A stretch of DNA of 64,000 bases. It comes from Pyrus communis. Lineage: Eukaryota; Streptophyta; Magnoliopsida; Rosales; Rosaceae. This document shows, in pieces, positions 1 through 9,396 of the stretch (positions are counted from its first letter, which is position 1; each line of letters starts with the position of its first letter). The stretch covers positions 27,654,435-27,718,434 of the forward strand of contig NC_084806.1 in NCBI RefSeq assembly GCF_963583255.1, read 5' to 3'. Made by a program: the position numbers and the translations under genes. Under the pieces are notes generated by a model, which had not been told where the DNA came from, ran no database searches, and worked only from the letters and a program-made list of their open reading frames with translations.

Positions 1-2070
1 AGGGGTGTAACGGGGCTAAAGGTGTTTGGCTAAAGAAGGTATATGGAAAACAAAGGTTCTCAAAGAAATAGCGAGCAAAGCATTTGAATTAACGTAGAAA
101 TCACTTTTGAATGAAAACTCAACTTTTGATCAAGGGGGAACAAGTTCTTTTTCCTTTCTTTCTTTTCTTTTCTGTTTTTCTTTTACATATATTTTTCACA
201 ATTTTTTTTTTTTTTTTTTTTTTTCTCAAAACATACATAAACGCTTAAGAACAAAACATTCTCTCCCCCACACTCATTTTCTTTCATAATGTACTCAAAA
301 GGAATTCATTTAAGTCATGCTCACTATCTTTTAAGAACAAGGGTACGGATGGTCCTAATCTAGGCTAGGTAAGGGTTGATGTGGTTAGCAAAGAAAATAG
401 GTTAAACGAGGCTCAACGGGGTTAAGACTTACAATATATACGAAATATGGGAAGTAAGGCTATTTGGCTATGGTGGCAACTACACAACTTCATCTTGATA
501 TATGTTATGCAATCAATATCATGCTTTGAATGAAACGGATATAAGTTCTAGCATTTAGTTCTATCATGATACAATTGCATTCTAAGTAGCAACCAAGCAA
601 GGAATAATGAGATCATGCAACAACTTTAGAAAACAAAGAATCACAGAAAATAACTCTCCAAAGAAAGTAATGGCTCGAGTCTCACAGGGTTGTAGCGTTT
701 GTTTGAGTTCATTCCTTCAAGCATGTTACAAAAACGAATTTTTCTTTTATGATTGCATGTGAAGTCATACATTATAACCATAACCAAACATATACCAAGA
801 GTAAATCAAACTTTCATCCATGTTTATAATTCTCTTTAACAGTCATGCAATTACAAACCAAATCCTCATCATTGTGTCGGAAGGTACCCTAAGACACAAA
901 CACACAAAAACGACTCAAAACACTCTTTTTAGGTTTTTCAAAACATGTTTTTCAAATTTTTATGTGATTTTCGGATTTATAAAAACAAAACATACTAAAA
1001 CACTCTAAAACATCTTAAAAACACCTTAAAACAGTAAGGAACAACCTTTAAAGTTATGGGCGATAAAATCCCACGAATTTGCATTAACAACATTAGTTAC
1101 CCCCACACTTAAATCAAACATTGTCCTCAATGTTTTAAGCTTAAAATCATACAAAGCATAAGTAAACACACAAAAAGCATTTAAACATACTAAACATGGC
1201 AGAATGTAAATAACAAAGAGAAGAGTTTAGAGACGCAAATCTGGTTGTGGAATGTAAATTCCATCTTCTCCTTGTTGATTTCATTGAGGCTTGATGTTGT
1301 TGATTCCACAGGGGCTCCTCCCATCGTTGATTTTCCTTTGTGCTACTCTTGAACTGGGCAGCAGGATTCTTTTGGTCTCCCCCGAAGGTCTGAGCTTACT
1401 CCTTTGGTCTGTTTCTTTGTTCAATCTTTCCAATTCGTATTGAAAAGGGTTGGAGGATAACTCAGCCTATGTTTGTCTCCACATGCTTCAATGTATCATT
1501 TTCACTTGCCTTACTCGCTCCCCTTTGCAGAAGTGGTCCCTTCTCCGGAAGTGTATCAACCGTTGAAGATGACTACTCGAGAGCAACGCTAGGTAAGCAA
1601 TCAGGAATAGATTCCAGGCAGTTGGCTCCAGATCGGAAGACTGACTCCAAGTGCCGGCTGATTGCTTCTTTTACTTTGCCATGCGAGTAAGAACAAGGAC
1701 AAAGAAAAAGACAGGGAAAGAGCATGATATGAGATACTTTTGCTTTTGACCTTGATGATATGAGATACCTTTGCTTTTGAAGAAGCGGTGAATGAATCAG
1801 CACATGTATTTGTTGTGCTGCTTCCTCCTGGGTCATATGTACTCCAGGCATCTGGTATCATCTTTGGGGAAGAAGAAAGAATTGAGTATTTCGAAAGGCT
1901 TTGCTGGGAGTGCGCCCTCAGAGGTGAGGGAGAGTTGGGCATTTTCTTCAGGTTTGCCCTGCCATAAAAGACGAAGGTCGACATATATAGAGATAATATC
2001 AAGTGGTGGTACTTTTTACCTTTGTCGACAAACGTTTTGATCCCGCAAATCTGGCTTTTTGAAATAATGG

Positions 2071-2180
2071 CGCCTCTTCGATCTCTGAACACGCCTCTTC
2101 GATTTCTGAGCAGGCGCCCCTTCGATTTCTGAACGACGCCCCTTCGCTTTCTGAACGACGCCCCTTCGCTTTCTGAACGA
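2071..2180 (+). repeat. Minisatellite, ~22-bp unit x5, upstream of the antisense ORF
   Basis: About five head-to-tail units of the type CGCCCCTTCGCTTTCTGAACGA lie about 370 bp upstream of the antisense ATG. The full-length element has only about two degraded units at the matching place (30628-30668). Confidence 0.8.
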
Positions 2181-2383
2181 CACGTGGTAGTACAGATGCG
2201 GCTCCTTTTGACAAAGCTGCACGCGTCTTCTGAAAAGCTGAGAAAGCGTCGCCGAACTTTGCGCTTGTCGGCTAAAGATGTGTAGTTGCGATGATGGCCT
2301 CCACGTGTTGTCTGAAAAGAAGAAATCTTTTGACAAAGTTGAACGCGCCTTCTAAAAAGCCGAGAAAGCGTCGCCTAAATTAC
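2181..2383 (+). promoter_or_regulatory. Candidate promoter module of the antisense ORF: duplicated block with G-boxes
   Basis: A block starting CTTTTGACAAAGCTGCACGCG occurs twice, at about 2204-2262 and 2327-2383. CACGTG palindromes lie at 2181-2186 and 2302-2307. The same duplicated arrangement and the second CACGTG (30792-30797) are kept in the other Athila element. The position 165-370 bp upstream of an ATG and the G-box content suggest a plus-strand promoter. This is inferred from arrangement only; no clear TATA box was identified. Confidence 0.4.
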
Positions 2384-2547
2384 GCCGGAAATTCTGGCTT
2401 TTTGAATTGGTGGACGCGTCGCCTTGGCTTTTTTATTGAGCTATCGATCACCACAACAAACACACTCTGAAGATTTCCCATTCTTGAAAATTGACTCCGG
2501 CCCTTTGAAATTTAACTCCATCCCTTCTCTTTGAACACTTTTGAAAA

Positions 2548-3219
2548 ATGGCAAACTCATCGAACCTTAGCTTGGAATTGAGCCTTAGCAGTGATACGGG
2601 CGCGCCGCGTCAAGGTAACGTATGGCGCCCTTCTTTCTTATCTTCTAATGGTCCTCTTTCAGGTGAAGACTCTGTGATGCAGGACGCCACAACAGCTACA
2701 ATAGTAGCTAGGAACCTCCTCACACCAAAAGATAGTAGGCTGCTGTCAGGACGGTCCGATGAGTTGGCCGTTCAAGAGTCCCTTGCACTTAGTGTTCAGT
2801 GTGCGAGTTCTGTGTCCAACATGGGCCAACGCCTGCTTGCCCGCTCCCGTCAGGTGGAATCATTGATGGCAGAGGTGGAAAGTCTCAAGCAGGAGATCAA
2901 ACTGCTTAAGCATGAGAATAGAAGTTTGCACGTACTTGCCAACAACTATTCGACGGGCATGAAGAGGAAGCTTGATGAGCTGCAAGAATCTGAGGGTCGA
3001 ATTCACAATGACCGTCAAAGGCTTGCGTCTTATCTCCAGAGGCACCTTTTTCCTGGGTCATCCAGCGCTTGGCCAAGTATTGAGGCCTGGAATGCTCTAG
3101 CTCCGATGCCTCCCGCTCCGATGGCTTCCGCTCCGATGCCTCCCGCTTCTATGCCTCCCGCTTCTGCGCCTTCCGCTTCTGCGCCTCGTAGTGGGGCTTC
3201 ACGTAAACAACCTTTGTGA
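2548..3219 (+). CDS. Antisense extra ORF of Athila-type element (coiled-coil protein)
   Basis: Intact 223-codon ORF on the strand opposite to gag. The ATG has a favourable context (AAAATGG). Residues 1-90 are Ser/Leu-rich with LSLELSLSS near the N-terminus. Residues about 90-170 (from SNMGQRLLARSRQVESLMAE onward, containing EVESLKQEIKLLKHENRSL) have the heptad pattern of a long coiled coil. The tail (about 185-223) is a repeat of APMP/ASMP-type units ending RSGASRKQPL. No enzymatic motif, signal peptide or membrane span is visible. The paralogue at 31038-31715 keeps the same start and stop context and about 94% identity over the first 180 residues. Extra antisense ORFs are known in plant Tat/Athila gypsy elements; their function is unsettled. 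A DNA- or RNA-binding or regulatory role is only a guess. Confidence 0.75.
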   Translation: MANSSNLSLELSLSSDTGAPRQGNVWRPSFLSSNGPLSGEDSVMQDATTATIVARNLLTPKDSRLLSGRSDELAVQESLALSVQCASSVSNMGQRLLARSRQVESLMAEVESLKQEIKLLKHENRSLHVLANNYSTGMKRKLDELQESEGRIHNDRQRLASYLQRHLFPGSSSAWPSIEAWNALAPMPPAPMASAPMPPASMPPASAPSASAPRSGASRKQPL

Positions 3220-3245
3220 AGCTCCACCTTTCTCCATGTTTAGTA

Positions 3246-3247
<2 letters not shown>

Positions 3248-3282
<35 letters not shown>
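3248..3282 (+). repeat. Poly(T) tract between convergent ORFs
   Basis: An uninterrupted run of about 35 T lies between the stop of the antisense ORF (3219) and the stop of the gag-derived ORF (3297). It would be an A-run in the retroelement sense transcript. Confidence 0.9.
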
Positions 3283-3288
<6 letters not shown>

Positions 3289-3296
3289 AAATAAAA

Positions 3297-4631
3297 TCAA
3301 ACGGCATGGAATTTATCTTTGAATGGGCGGTGATACTTGAAATGATCCGATAATAGTTTAAATTCCAAATTGGGTGCCTGAATCATTAACCACATGTTAG
3401 TATAAAAGAAAATTGAAATTCGGGGAGGCGGCTTACCTGTGTGCTCCAAAATGAACTCCAGAATAAACACCCCTTCGAAAGTTATGACTTGTCCTGTGTC
3501 ATAAAATCCAACTTCCTTGGGAATTGTGGTTTCAAATATGTCCTCTTTGATGCCTTCTACATCTTTTCCAGCCACTACCTTCTCTTGAATCATTCTTCTT
3601 GGTGTACAAAGTCCTTTGAAGAATTCAACACCATCTAAAACTTGCTGTGTTGCACCAAGAATTTGAATAGCATTTTGCTCCTTTGGGAAGGCTTCCACGA
3701 TGTCCTTTTTACTCTCTTCTTGGTTGGGAATCAAAAACCTGCTAGGAAAAGGGACATTGGGTGGAATAACATCAGAATAACATGGAATTGGGACGTCCTT
3801 ACTGGTGGTGGGTGGTTTAGAGGGCTTAGGGGGCTGCGGCAAGGGTTGTTCTACCCTTGCCGTGTGCATGTCTTCTTTCTCCTCCTCAATTAACAGTTGT
3901 TCATCCACTTCTAGGCTATGTTTGGACATTTTTAGGTCAGCTCCAACCTCCATAGCACTTCCCAAAGTGATAGCATTATGGATTTCAAAATCTTCCTTCG
4001 AGTTTTCAATAGTTGAGTTGGAAAGTTCACTTTGCTCTTGAATTTGTTTCATGAACTCCATAATCTGCCCAAATTGCTCGTCCAATTTACCCAACTTCTT
4101 GTCTTGATTTTGTTCGTCCTGCGTCAAAGAGGTTAGTAATTGAAAATTTTTATCATTATCCATGGACATACTTGAACTTGATTGGAATTGTTGTGGGGGA
4201 GGTTGTGGTGGCTGCATAGGTGTTGTATTGAAGTCCTCATATGGTTGCCAATATGCTTCTTGTTGAGCCTCCTTGGCTTGATTTTGTGACCCCTGCGCCA
4301 AAGAATTTATTTCATTAAGAATTTGAATATAATCTATTGGCGAATTTGAATTTAATTGAGCATATTGCATATGAAGTTGTGGTGGCTGCATAGGTCTTGA
4401 ATAGAACTCCTCATATGGTTGCCAATATGCTTCACGTTGAACTTGTTGATCTTCCCACCATATAGAGTTTGAATGATCCCTCCCATCTCTTTGTGGACAT
4501 TGATTGGCTTGAAATCCTTGCCTATATGAAGCACCAAATGTAGGGACACTCTGCATTGTGGTCCTTTCGGCATATGGCAACAATTTAGAAGTAAGATTTG
4601 CCAATTGAGCTTGAATGCTAGCAAAATCCAT
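3297..4631 (-). CDS. Gag-derived ORF of the non-autonomous Athila-type element
   Basis: Intact 444-codon ORF starting about 155 nt inside the primer-binding site, where gag starts in the full-length element. The N-terminus (MDFASIQAQLANLTSKLL) matches the middle of Athila Gag ([12 protein letters not shown], near residue 305 of the 37805-32385 polyprotein). Further matching blocks are a KQIQEQSELSNSTIENSKEDFE region, a PPNVPFPSRFL segment and the APNLEFKLLSDHFKY linker that normally follows protease. The capsid region, the CCHC knuckle, the protease D-L-G-A motif and all of RT, RNase H and integrase are missing. A unit containing EAYWQPYE and PMQPPQ occurs twice, an internal duplication. Glutamine- and proline-rich. 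The ORF is open but its function is unknown; it may encode a product or simply be young. Its stop lies 78 bp from the convergent antisense ORF. Confidence 0.7.
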   Translation of the reverse strand: MDFASIQAQLANLTSKLLPYAERTTMQSVPTFGASYRQGFQANQCPQRDGRDHSNSIWWEDQQVQREAYWQPYEEFYSRPMQPPQLHMQYAQLNSNSPIDYIQILNEINSLAQGSQNQAKEAQQEAYWQPYEDFNTTPMQPPQPPPQQFQSSSSMSMDNDKNFQLLTSLTQDEQNQDKKLGKLDEQFGQIMEFMKQIQEQSELSNSTIENSKEDFEIHNAITLGSAMEVGADLKMSKHSLEVDEQLLIEEEKEDMHTARVEQPLPQPPKPSKPPTTSKDVPIPCYSDVIPPNVPFPSRFLIPNQEESKKDIVEAFPKEQNAIQILGATQQVLDGVEFFKGLCTPRRMIQEKVVAGKDVEGIKEDIFETTIPKEVGFYDTGQVITFEGVFILEFILEHTGKPPPRISIFFYTNMWLMIQAPNLEFKLLSDHFKYHRPFKDKFHAV

Positions 4632-4766
4632 ATCTTACTTCTCTAGTACCTAAAATCAAAGAAAGAGAACTAAATCAAATATCAAAAGTAACAACAAACA
4701 AAGAAAACAACACTAAGTTAGAAACTAAAACGAAAACAACTAAACCAAAAAAAAGAAAAGAACCAA

Positions 4767-4790
4767 GGGATTAGCAAAGTTGCTAATCCC
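4767..4790 (-). other. Perfect hairpin abutting the primer-binding site
   Basis: Arms GGGATTAGCAA and TTGCTAATCCC (11 bp each) are perfectly complementary around a 2-nt loop (AG on the plus strand). The right arm overlaps the last four bases of the primer-binding site. The same hairpin with loop CT occurs at 37892-37915 in the full-length element, so the stem is conserved. A role in priming or RNA packaging is inference. Confidence 0.75.
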
Positions 4791-4804
4791 CGGCAACGGC
4801 GCCA
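4787..4804 (-). other. Primer-binding site, tRNA-Asp type
   Basis: On the minus strand this reads TGGCGCCGTTGCCGGGGA, complementary to the 3' end (with CCA) of plant tRNA-Asp(GUC). It lies 5 nt inside the 5' LTR. A tRNA-Asp primer is what I recall for Athila-lineage elements, which fits the coding similarity. Confidence 0.85.
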
Positions 4805-4809
4805 AAATT

Positions 4810-6806
4810 TGATGCGAGAATTACTTGACACTCAAATTAAACCCTCGTTTGACAATTGTAGTAGAATGGATAAGTGAGGGATCGTTCTAGACCGGGGATT
4901 AGGAGGGCTTGCTAAAACCTTCTAAATTGACTTAAAAACATAAAAACACAATATAAAACACTATTTAATGCTCGAAGAAAGCAAAACTAAAAATAAGAAA
5001 GATTAAGACTAAGACTTCAACGAAATAGGGGGGGGGGGAATTGGATTTGGACGAATTTAAACTAAAATGAATACTTGGAAACAAAACAAATTGTAAATAT
5101 GGATTTGACGGAAATGAATGGATGGGAAGCTAGCTAAGGGTTCTTTCTCTACACATGATATTTATGCATATGAATCAATTTCCAGTTATTCCTTCATTGA
5201 ATTATGAACGACAATGCCCCAAATTAACCGTGACATCACTAGTTAACCCTTAGATTTTCCTTATATTATTGGATTGGATGGCATCATTCGACAACCCAAA
5301 ACATTCTCAAAAGTTCCCTACATGTCATCATAATAGAGATACAATCGAAGATCATTAAGAATAATGAAAACCATAAGCATTGACAAAGCATTTGTAACTA
5401 TGACATCATGTTACTCATGCTAAGAATTAAACTTAACGCGATCGTGACAAGCGACCTTCACTACTTTCAAGTATAAGTTAGTAACGATTATGTGAAACCT
5501 TCTTAAACTTTAGCCACATATTCATGCATGCTAATTAAGTGTCGACCCTCAATCAACAAACACAAATAAGTTAATCATCAAATAGTTAAGCCAATTGCAT
5601 TCACGAATCAAGAGTTCATAACCGGAATTCATCAATTCATATCACATAAATAAACATGGTATTGAAATCACCCCTAGCCAAAAAGGGTTTAGTTCCTCAT
5701 AACTTTGAAATCAAAGAAACACCTAAACATTCCAACAACTCAAACTTGAATTGTATGAACGTTTAGGCACTCTTCTCTTCCATTACAAAACAAAGAGAAT
5801 TGAATTTAAACATTGAAATCAAAGAAACGCGTAAACATTCCAACAACTCAAACGTGAATTGTATGAACGTTTAGGCCTTCTTCTCTTCGTCTTCGTTGTA
5901 GCACAAGGACTAAGGGATGTTGTTGGTGTGTTGAATGGATTGGGGGATTATGGAAATGGAAGAAATGGAGGAGAAAGGGAAGGGAATGGTGCAGAAAATG
6001 GAGAGACTCACGGCTAGGGAGAAGATGGAAGTGTTTGTGGTGTGTTGTGTATGAAAAATGAGATGTCCATGAATGAATGAATGCAAGGGTATTTATAGGA
6101 GTAGTGGAGGGAACATATGGCTATGTCATTTGTAGGTGAAGTAGGTGGATGTTGTAGGTGAAGTAGGTGGATGTTGTAGGTGAAGTGGATGTTGTAGGTG
6201 AAGTAGGTGGATGTTGTAGGTGAAGTAGGTGGATGTTGTAGGTGAAGTGGATGGATGTTGTAGGTGAAGTGGATGTTGTAGGTGAAGTAGGTGGATGTTG
6301 TAGGTGAAGTAGGTGGATGATATGTTAAGTGATAAGTGATAAGTGATATGATATGTGGTTATGATATGATAAGTGGTTAAGTGGTGATGATAAGTGATAA
6401 GTGATTAAGTGATATGATATGTGGTGATGATAAGTGATAAGTGCATGTGGGTTAACTAATGAAGGAAATGCATGTGCAATGACAATGTGTTAGAATGGAT
6501 GTGTGTTATGCATGGCATGATTGGGATTAGGAAAGGTTTAAATGTCCTAAAACTAAAGAGAACAAGGTTCCAACACTTTGGCTCCAATTAGGTCTTCAAT
6601 TTCGTCCAACACTTTGGCTTCAAGCATAAGCTATCCGTCCTTAGCCCAAAAGTGCTCCAAAAGTCTCCAAAATGCATCTTTTTGCTCCTTTAGCCCTTTC
6701 GACCTACAAACACACGAAAATAGCTTAAAGTACTAAAATAACTAAAGAAACATAACGTAAATGCACGAGAACAAGCCATTTAAGTCGCATGAAAATGCTC
6801 CTATCA
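4810..6806 (-). repeat. 5' LTR of the partial Athila-type element
   Basis: A 1997-bp LTR starting TGATGCGAG and ending CTCCTATCA on the plus strand, the same termini as the 2397-bp LTRs at 25402 and 37935 (TGATACGAG...CTCCTATCA). Shared blocks include the CTAAACATTCCAACAACTCA segments near 5715-5870 and the terminal block near 6700-6806. It differs from the other LTRs in length and holds a private minisatellite at 6131-6319. A G9 run near 5029 matches one at the same place in the other family members. Confidence 0.88.
6131..6319. repeat. 22/18-bp minisatellite inside the LTR
   Basis: About nine tandem units of TGTAGGTGAAGTAGGTGGAT, some shortened by 4 bp (TGTAGGTGAAGTGGATGT). It is followed to about 6445 by irregular AAGTGATA/ATGATATG repeats, which the full-length element's LTR also has in a shorter form (27355-27490). 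The 22-bp array itself is absent from those LTRs. Confidence 0.85.
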
Positions 6807-7659
6807 AACGATTGCATGATTTCCAACGCAACAAAGCTACTAACGAGGCACTTCGACAAGACATGATCAATAAGCGGGTCATCTTTCATTGACAAGATTG
6901 AGCAGATGAAATTATCCTACATAGACTATTGGATACAAAGATTACTTCTGATCCGATAAACGCAGCAGCTTAGCCTAATGGCGCGTCAGAGGCAAATAAG
7001 TACCAAAATGACACACCAGCCCAATTACCAAGAATCCAAGTAGATCTTATTCTCAATGCTCTAGACGATTCAATATTGGAGCAACACATCACCAATAGCC
7101 AAGCACTGCGAACCTAGTGGTCCAATTCCTCTTGCTGCGCATAACCTGGCCTAAGTCGGCCCCAACTTCATGTTCACAGTCGTGCCTACTTGCTCCATGG
7201 CTCTCGGTAGCCCTTGTTCTATCACTATGGCTCCCAACCTTGCTAATCTTGCACCATGGCTCCCAACCGTGTTGATCTTGCCCTGTGGCTCCTAATCGCA
7301 TCGACCAAGCCCATGACACTCCAAACTTCAAAGCATCCAATGACGAAGCATAAGACAAGGCTTTATTAGCAGCCCTTGCTAACAAAAAACTTAACGGTGA
7401 AGAATCTTGCAATTCATTCAAATTCTCAGCTGATCACCAACCAAGCCTCAAAAAGGCACACGACGAAACATCTAACGATGGTGCAATACTTAAAGAAAGT
7501 CTAAGAGCAGCTCATTGCACTTCCTACTAGTAGTTCAAAGTCTCAAGCGGATTGCAGAACAAGACCTCACAGGCTAATGATTATTTTAGTTGTCTATTAG
7601 TCAAGTTTTCCTCATATGCACTCATAACAACGACTTCCATGCTTTGTTGTATGATAAGG

Positions 7660-7990
7660 TAAACTAATTCCCCGACACCCACCTGGGTCTGCTTTCTAGT
7701 ACAAGAGGATAAACTAATTGCTCTTCGATGCGAGAGGATAAACCAATTGCTCTCCAGTTCAAGAGGTAAACTAATTCCTCGACACCCATATGGGTCTGCT
7801 CACAAGTGTGAGAGGATAAACCAATTGCTTTCTAGCGCAAAAGGGTAAACTAATTCCCCGACACCCATTTAGGTCTGTTTTCCAGTATGAGAGGGTAAAC
7901 TAATTTTCCGACACCCATCCAGGTAAGCTCTCTAGTGTGAGAGGATAAACTAGTTCTTCGACGTCTATCTGGGTCTACTCTTTAACGGAA
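7660..7990 (+). repeat. Internal tandem array of the Tat-derived family (copy A)
   Basis: Alternating units: a ~29-bp core (GCTCTCCAGTGCGAGAGGATAAACTAATT type) with or without a ~21-bp insert (CCCCGACACCCATCTGGGTCT type). Homologous arrays lie at the same place in the other copies, near 15030-15280, 46150-46310 and 50440-50625. Confidence 0.8.
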
Positions 7991-8828
7991 GGGGCAAACT
8001 GCCAATGAATTTTTGCACAATTACTCATTTTGATGTGACTAGTTAATGATCATCATATTCTACAAATCTTTATCATGTTATGATGCAAGCCACATAGCTC
8101 AAAAGATCGAATACTTAAAAACCAGCTAAGCAGCAAATGATCATGGGCAACTGCCACTTTGCACTCAACAGTTTACTCATCCGACACTTCATCTTTAGCA
8201 GCTTTGATCTTGGCAGCTTCATCCTCGATTGCTCCATCTATGGTAACTAAGAAATCAAACTCAAGCAGTTTCTTCCTTCTTGGTAAGCAGTACAGATGTG
8301 GCAGCCTAAACCGTGGTCCATGCTATGCCACTTCCTTGGCCCATACTGAGTTAGCCTTTAGGTCTAGCCAAGCTAAGTAACCTAAGTCGTGGCCCTTGCC
8401 ACACTACCTTATTGGCCCATGCTAAGCTGACGCTTGGCCTATGCTAGCCAATGTGCCGCATTACCCCAACAACTACCCCGCGGCCCCAAAAGAACAAAGA
8501 AAATTAAGTTTTTCTTACCTTGGTATGGCATGGAAAAGACAAAGAAATCAACGGAAAACGGTTCTTTGCACGGGCAAGCGAAGAAGAATGCTAGGGGAAA
8601 GGAACAAATATCCTTTAGTTTTCTTTCTTTCTTGTAGGGATAAATAATTGTCCTCCGAAGTTGATTTAATCCCCTACTTAAGGTAGACTTAAATAGGTTT
8701 TGGAGGCGATTTATTTCCCTTTCCTAGAAGAATCTAATTCCAAGTCCAAGTGGGAATCTGCATCAAAGTTGAAGATCTTTACACCTATTACCCTTTCCTG
8801 CAAGCAACCCAGCACGTGTGGGGGCATT

Positions 8829-9396
8829 TGTGGAGCAAAAAATAATCAAGAAAATTATGGAGGTGACATGTGGAATTTTGGGTAAAAAGGATAAAGTTAC
8901 CATTGAGGCACATTGGGCTTCCTACGCGCATGTAACGGACAATAACGGCTCGATCAAGGAAGAGTCAAAGATGATCAAAATGGTATTTATTCAAATCCCT
9001 CTCATCACTCCTCATCAAATCCTTATTCAAAAGGTAACTCCCAAAATCCTATTTAATTTGGGATTAATTACCATGTTAATTGCAAGATATTATTTCACAT
9101 AACATCTTGCAATTATTCTCCAATTACACCATATATGGCCGGCCACTATTCTCCCAATAGGGTCGGCCACTCCCCTATAAATAGCCCTATTATCCCACTA
9201 AAAAGTTAAGTCATTTGCTATCCACAAACTCCTAAACACATTCTTTTAGAATTCTAACTTTGGCATAGGAGATTCTTCAGCCAAAGCACCCCCATTCATT
9301 GTGGGCGCGTGAGGTTTTTGGCCTTAATCTTAGGTGTTAGTATTTTGCAAGGTTTGTTTTCGTCAAAGAAGAAGATGGCGAAAATTTGCATCCACA
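8829..9396 (+). repeat. 3' LTR of Tat-derived copy A
   Basis: 568 bp starting TGTGGAGCAAAAAATAATC and ending TTTGCATCCACA, matching the other family LTRs, including the TAACTTTGGCATAGGAG and AAAATTTGCATCCACA blocks. The LTR body contains GGCCGGCCACT twice around 9136-9170. CTTAT at 9397-9401 would be the right target duplication; the left one is outside the window. Confidence 0.85.

Larger units (their letters stand above)
1..6806 (-). mobile_element. Non-autonomous Athila-lineage Ty3/gypsy element, partial
   Basis: Minus-strand LTR retrotransposon cut by the left window edge. From its 5' end (right) it holds a 5' LTR (4810-6806), a tRNA-Asp primer-binding site, a 444-aa gag-derived ORF (3297-4631), an antisense ORF (2548-3219) and a long non-coding 3' region that matches 28604-31740 of the full-length Athila element. 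Protease, RT, RNase H and integrase are absent, so it would need enzymes in trans. Its 3' LTR is expected left of position 1. The right flank is internal sequence of Tat-derived copy A, so this element probably inserted into copy A; AACGA at 6807-6811 would be the right target duplication, which cannot be confirmed without the other side. Confidence 0.85.
6807..9396 (+). mobile_element. Tat-derived non-autonomous LTR element, copy A (3' part)
   Basis: Internal remnant plus 3' LTR of the family seen in full at 12706-16647 and 47350-52202. The stretch 6810-6900 matches 14700-14800, 45470-45560 and 49320-49420. 7660-7990 holds the family tandem array, 8150-8640 the family Ala/Pro-like GC-rich tract, and 8812-8828 a purine-rich AGCACGTGTGGGGGCATT tract before the LTR. 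No open coding region remains. The left part was displaced by the Athila-type insertion ending at 6806. The apparent reading frame at 7089-7421 is not conserved between copies. Confidence 0.7.

Noticed and set aside
4787..4804. A tRNA-Asp gene
   Set aside because: Only the 18 nt complementary to the tRNA 3' end are present, including CCA, next to an LTR; the rest of a tRNA is absent, so this is a primer-binding site.
7660..7990. CRISPR-like array of repeats and spacers
   Set aside because: Repeats are degenerate, adjacent, recur at the same place in four plant retroelement copies, and CRISPR does not occur in plant nuclear DNA.
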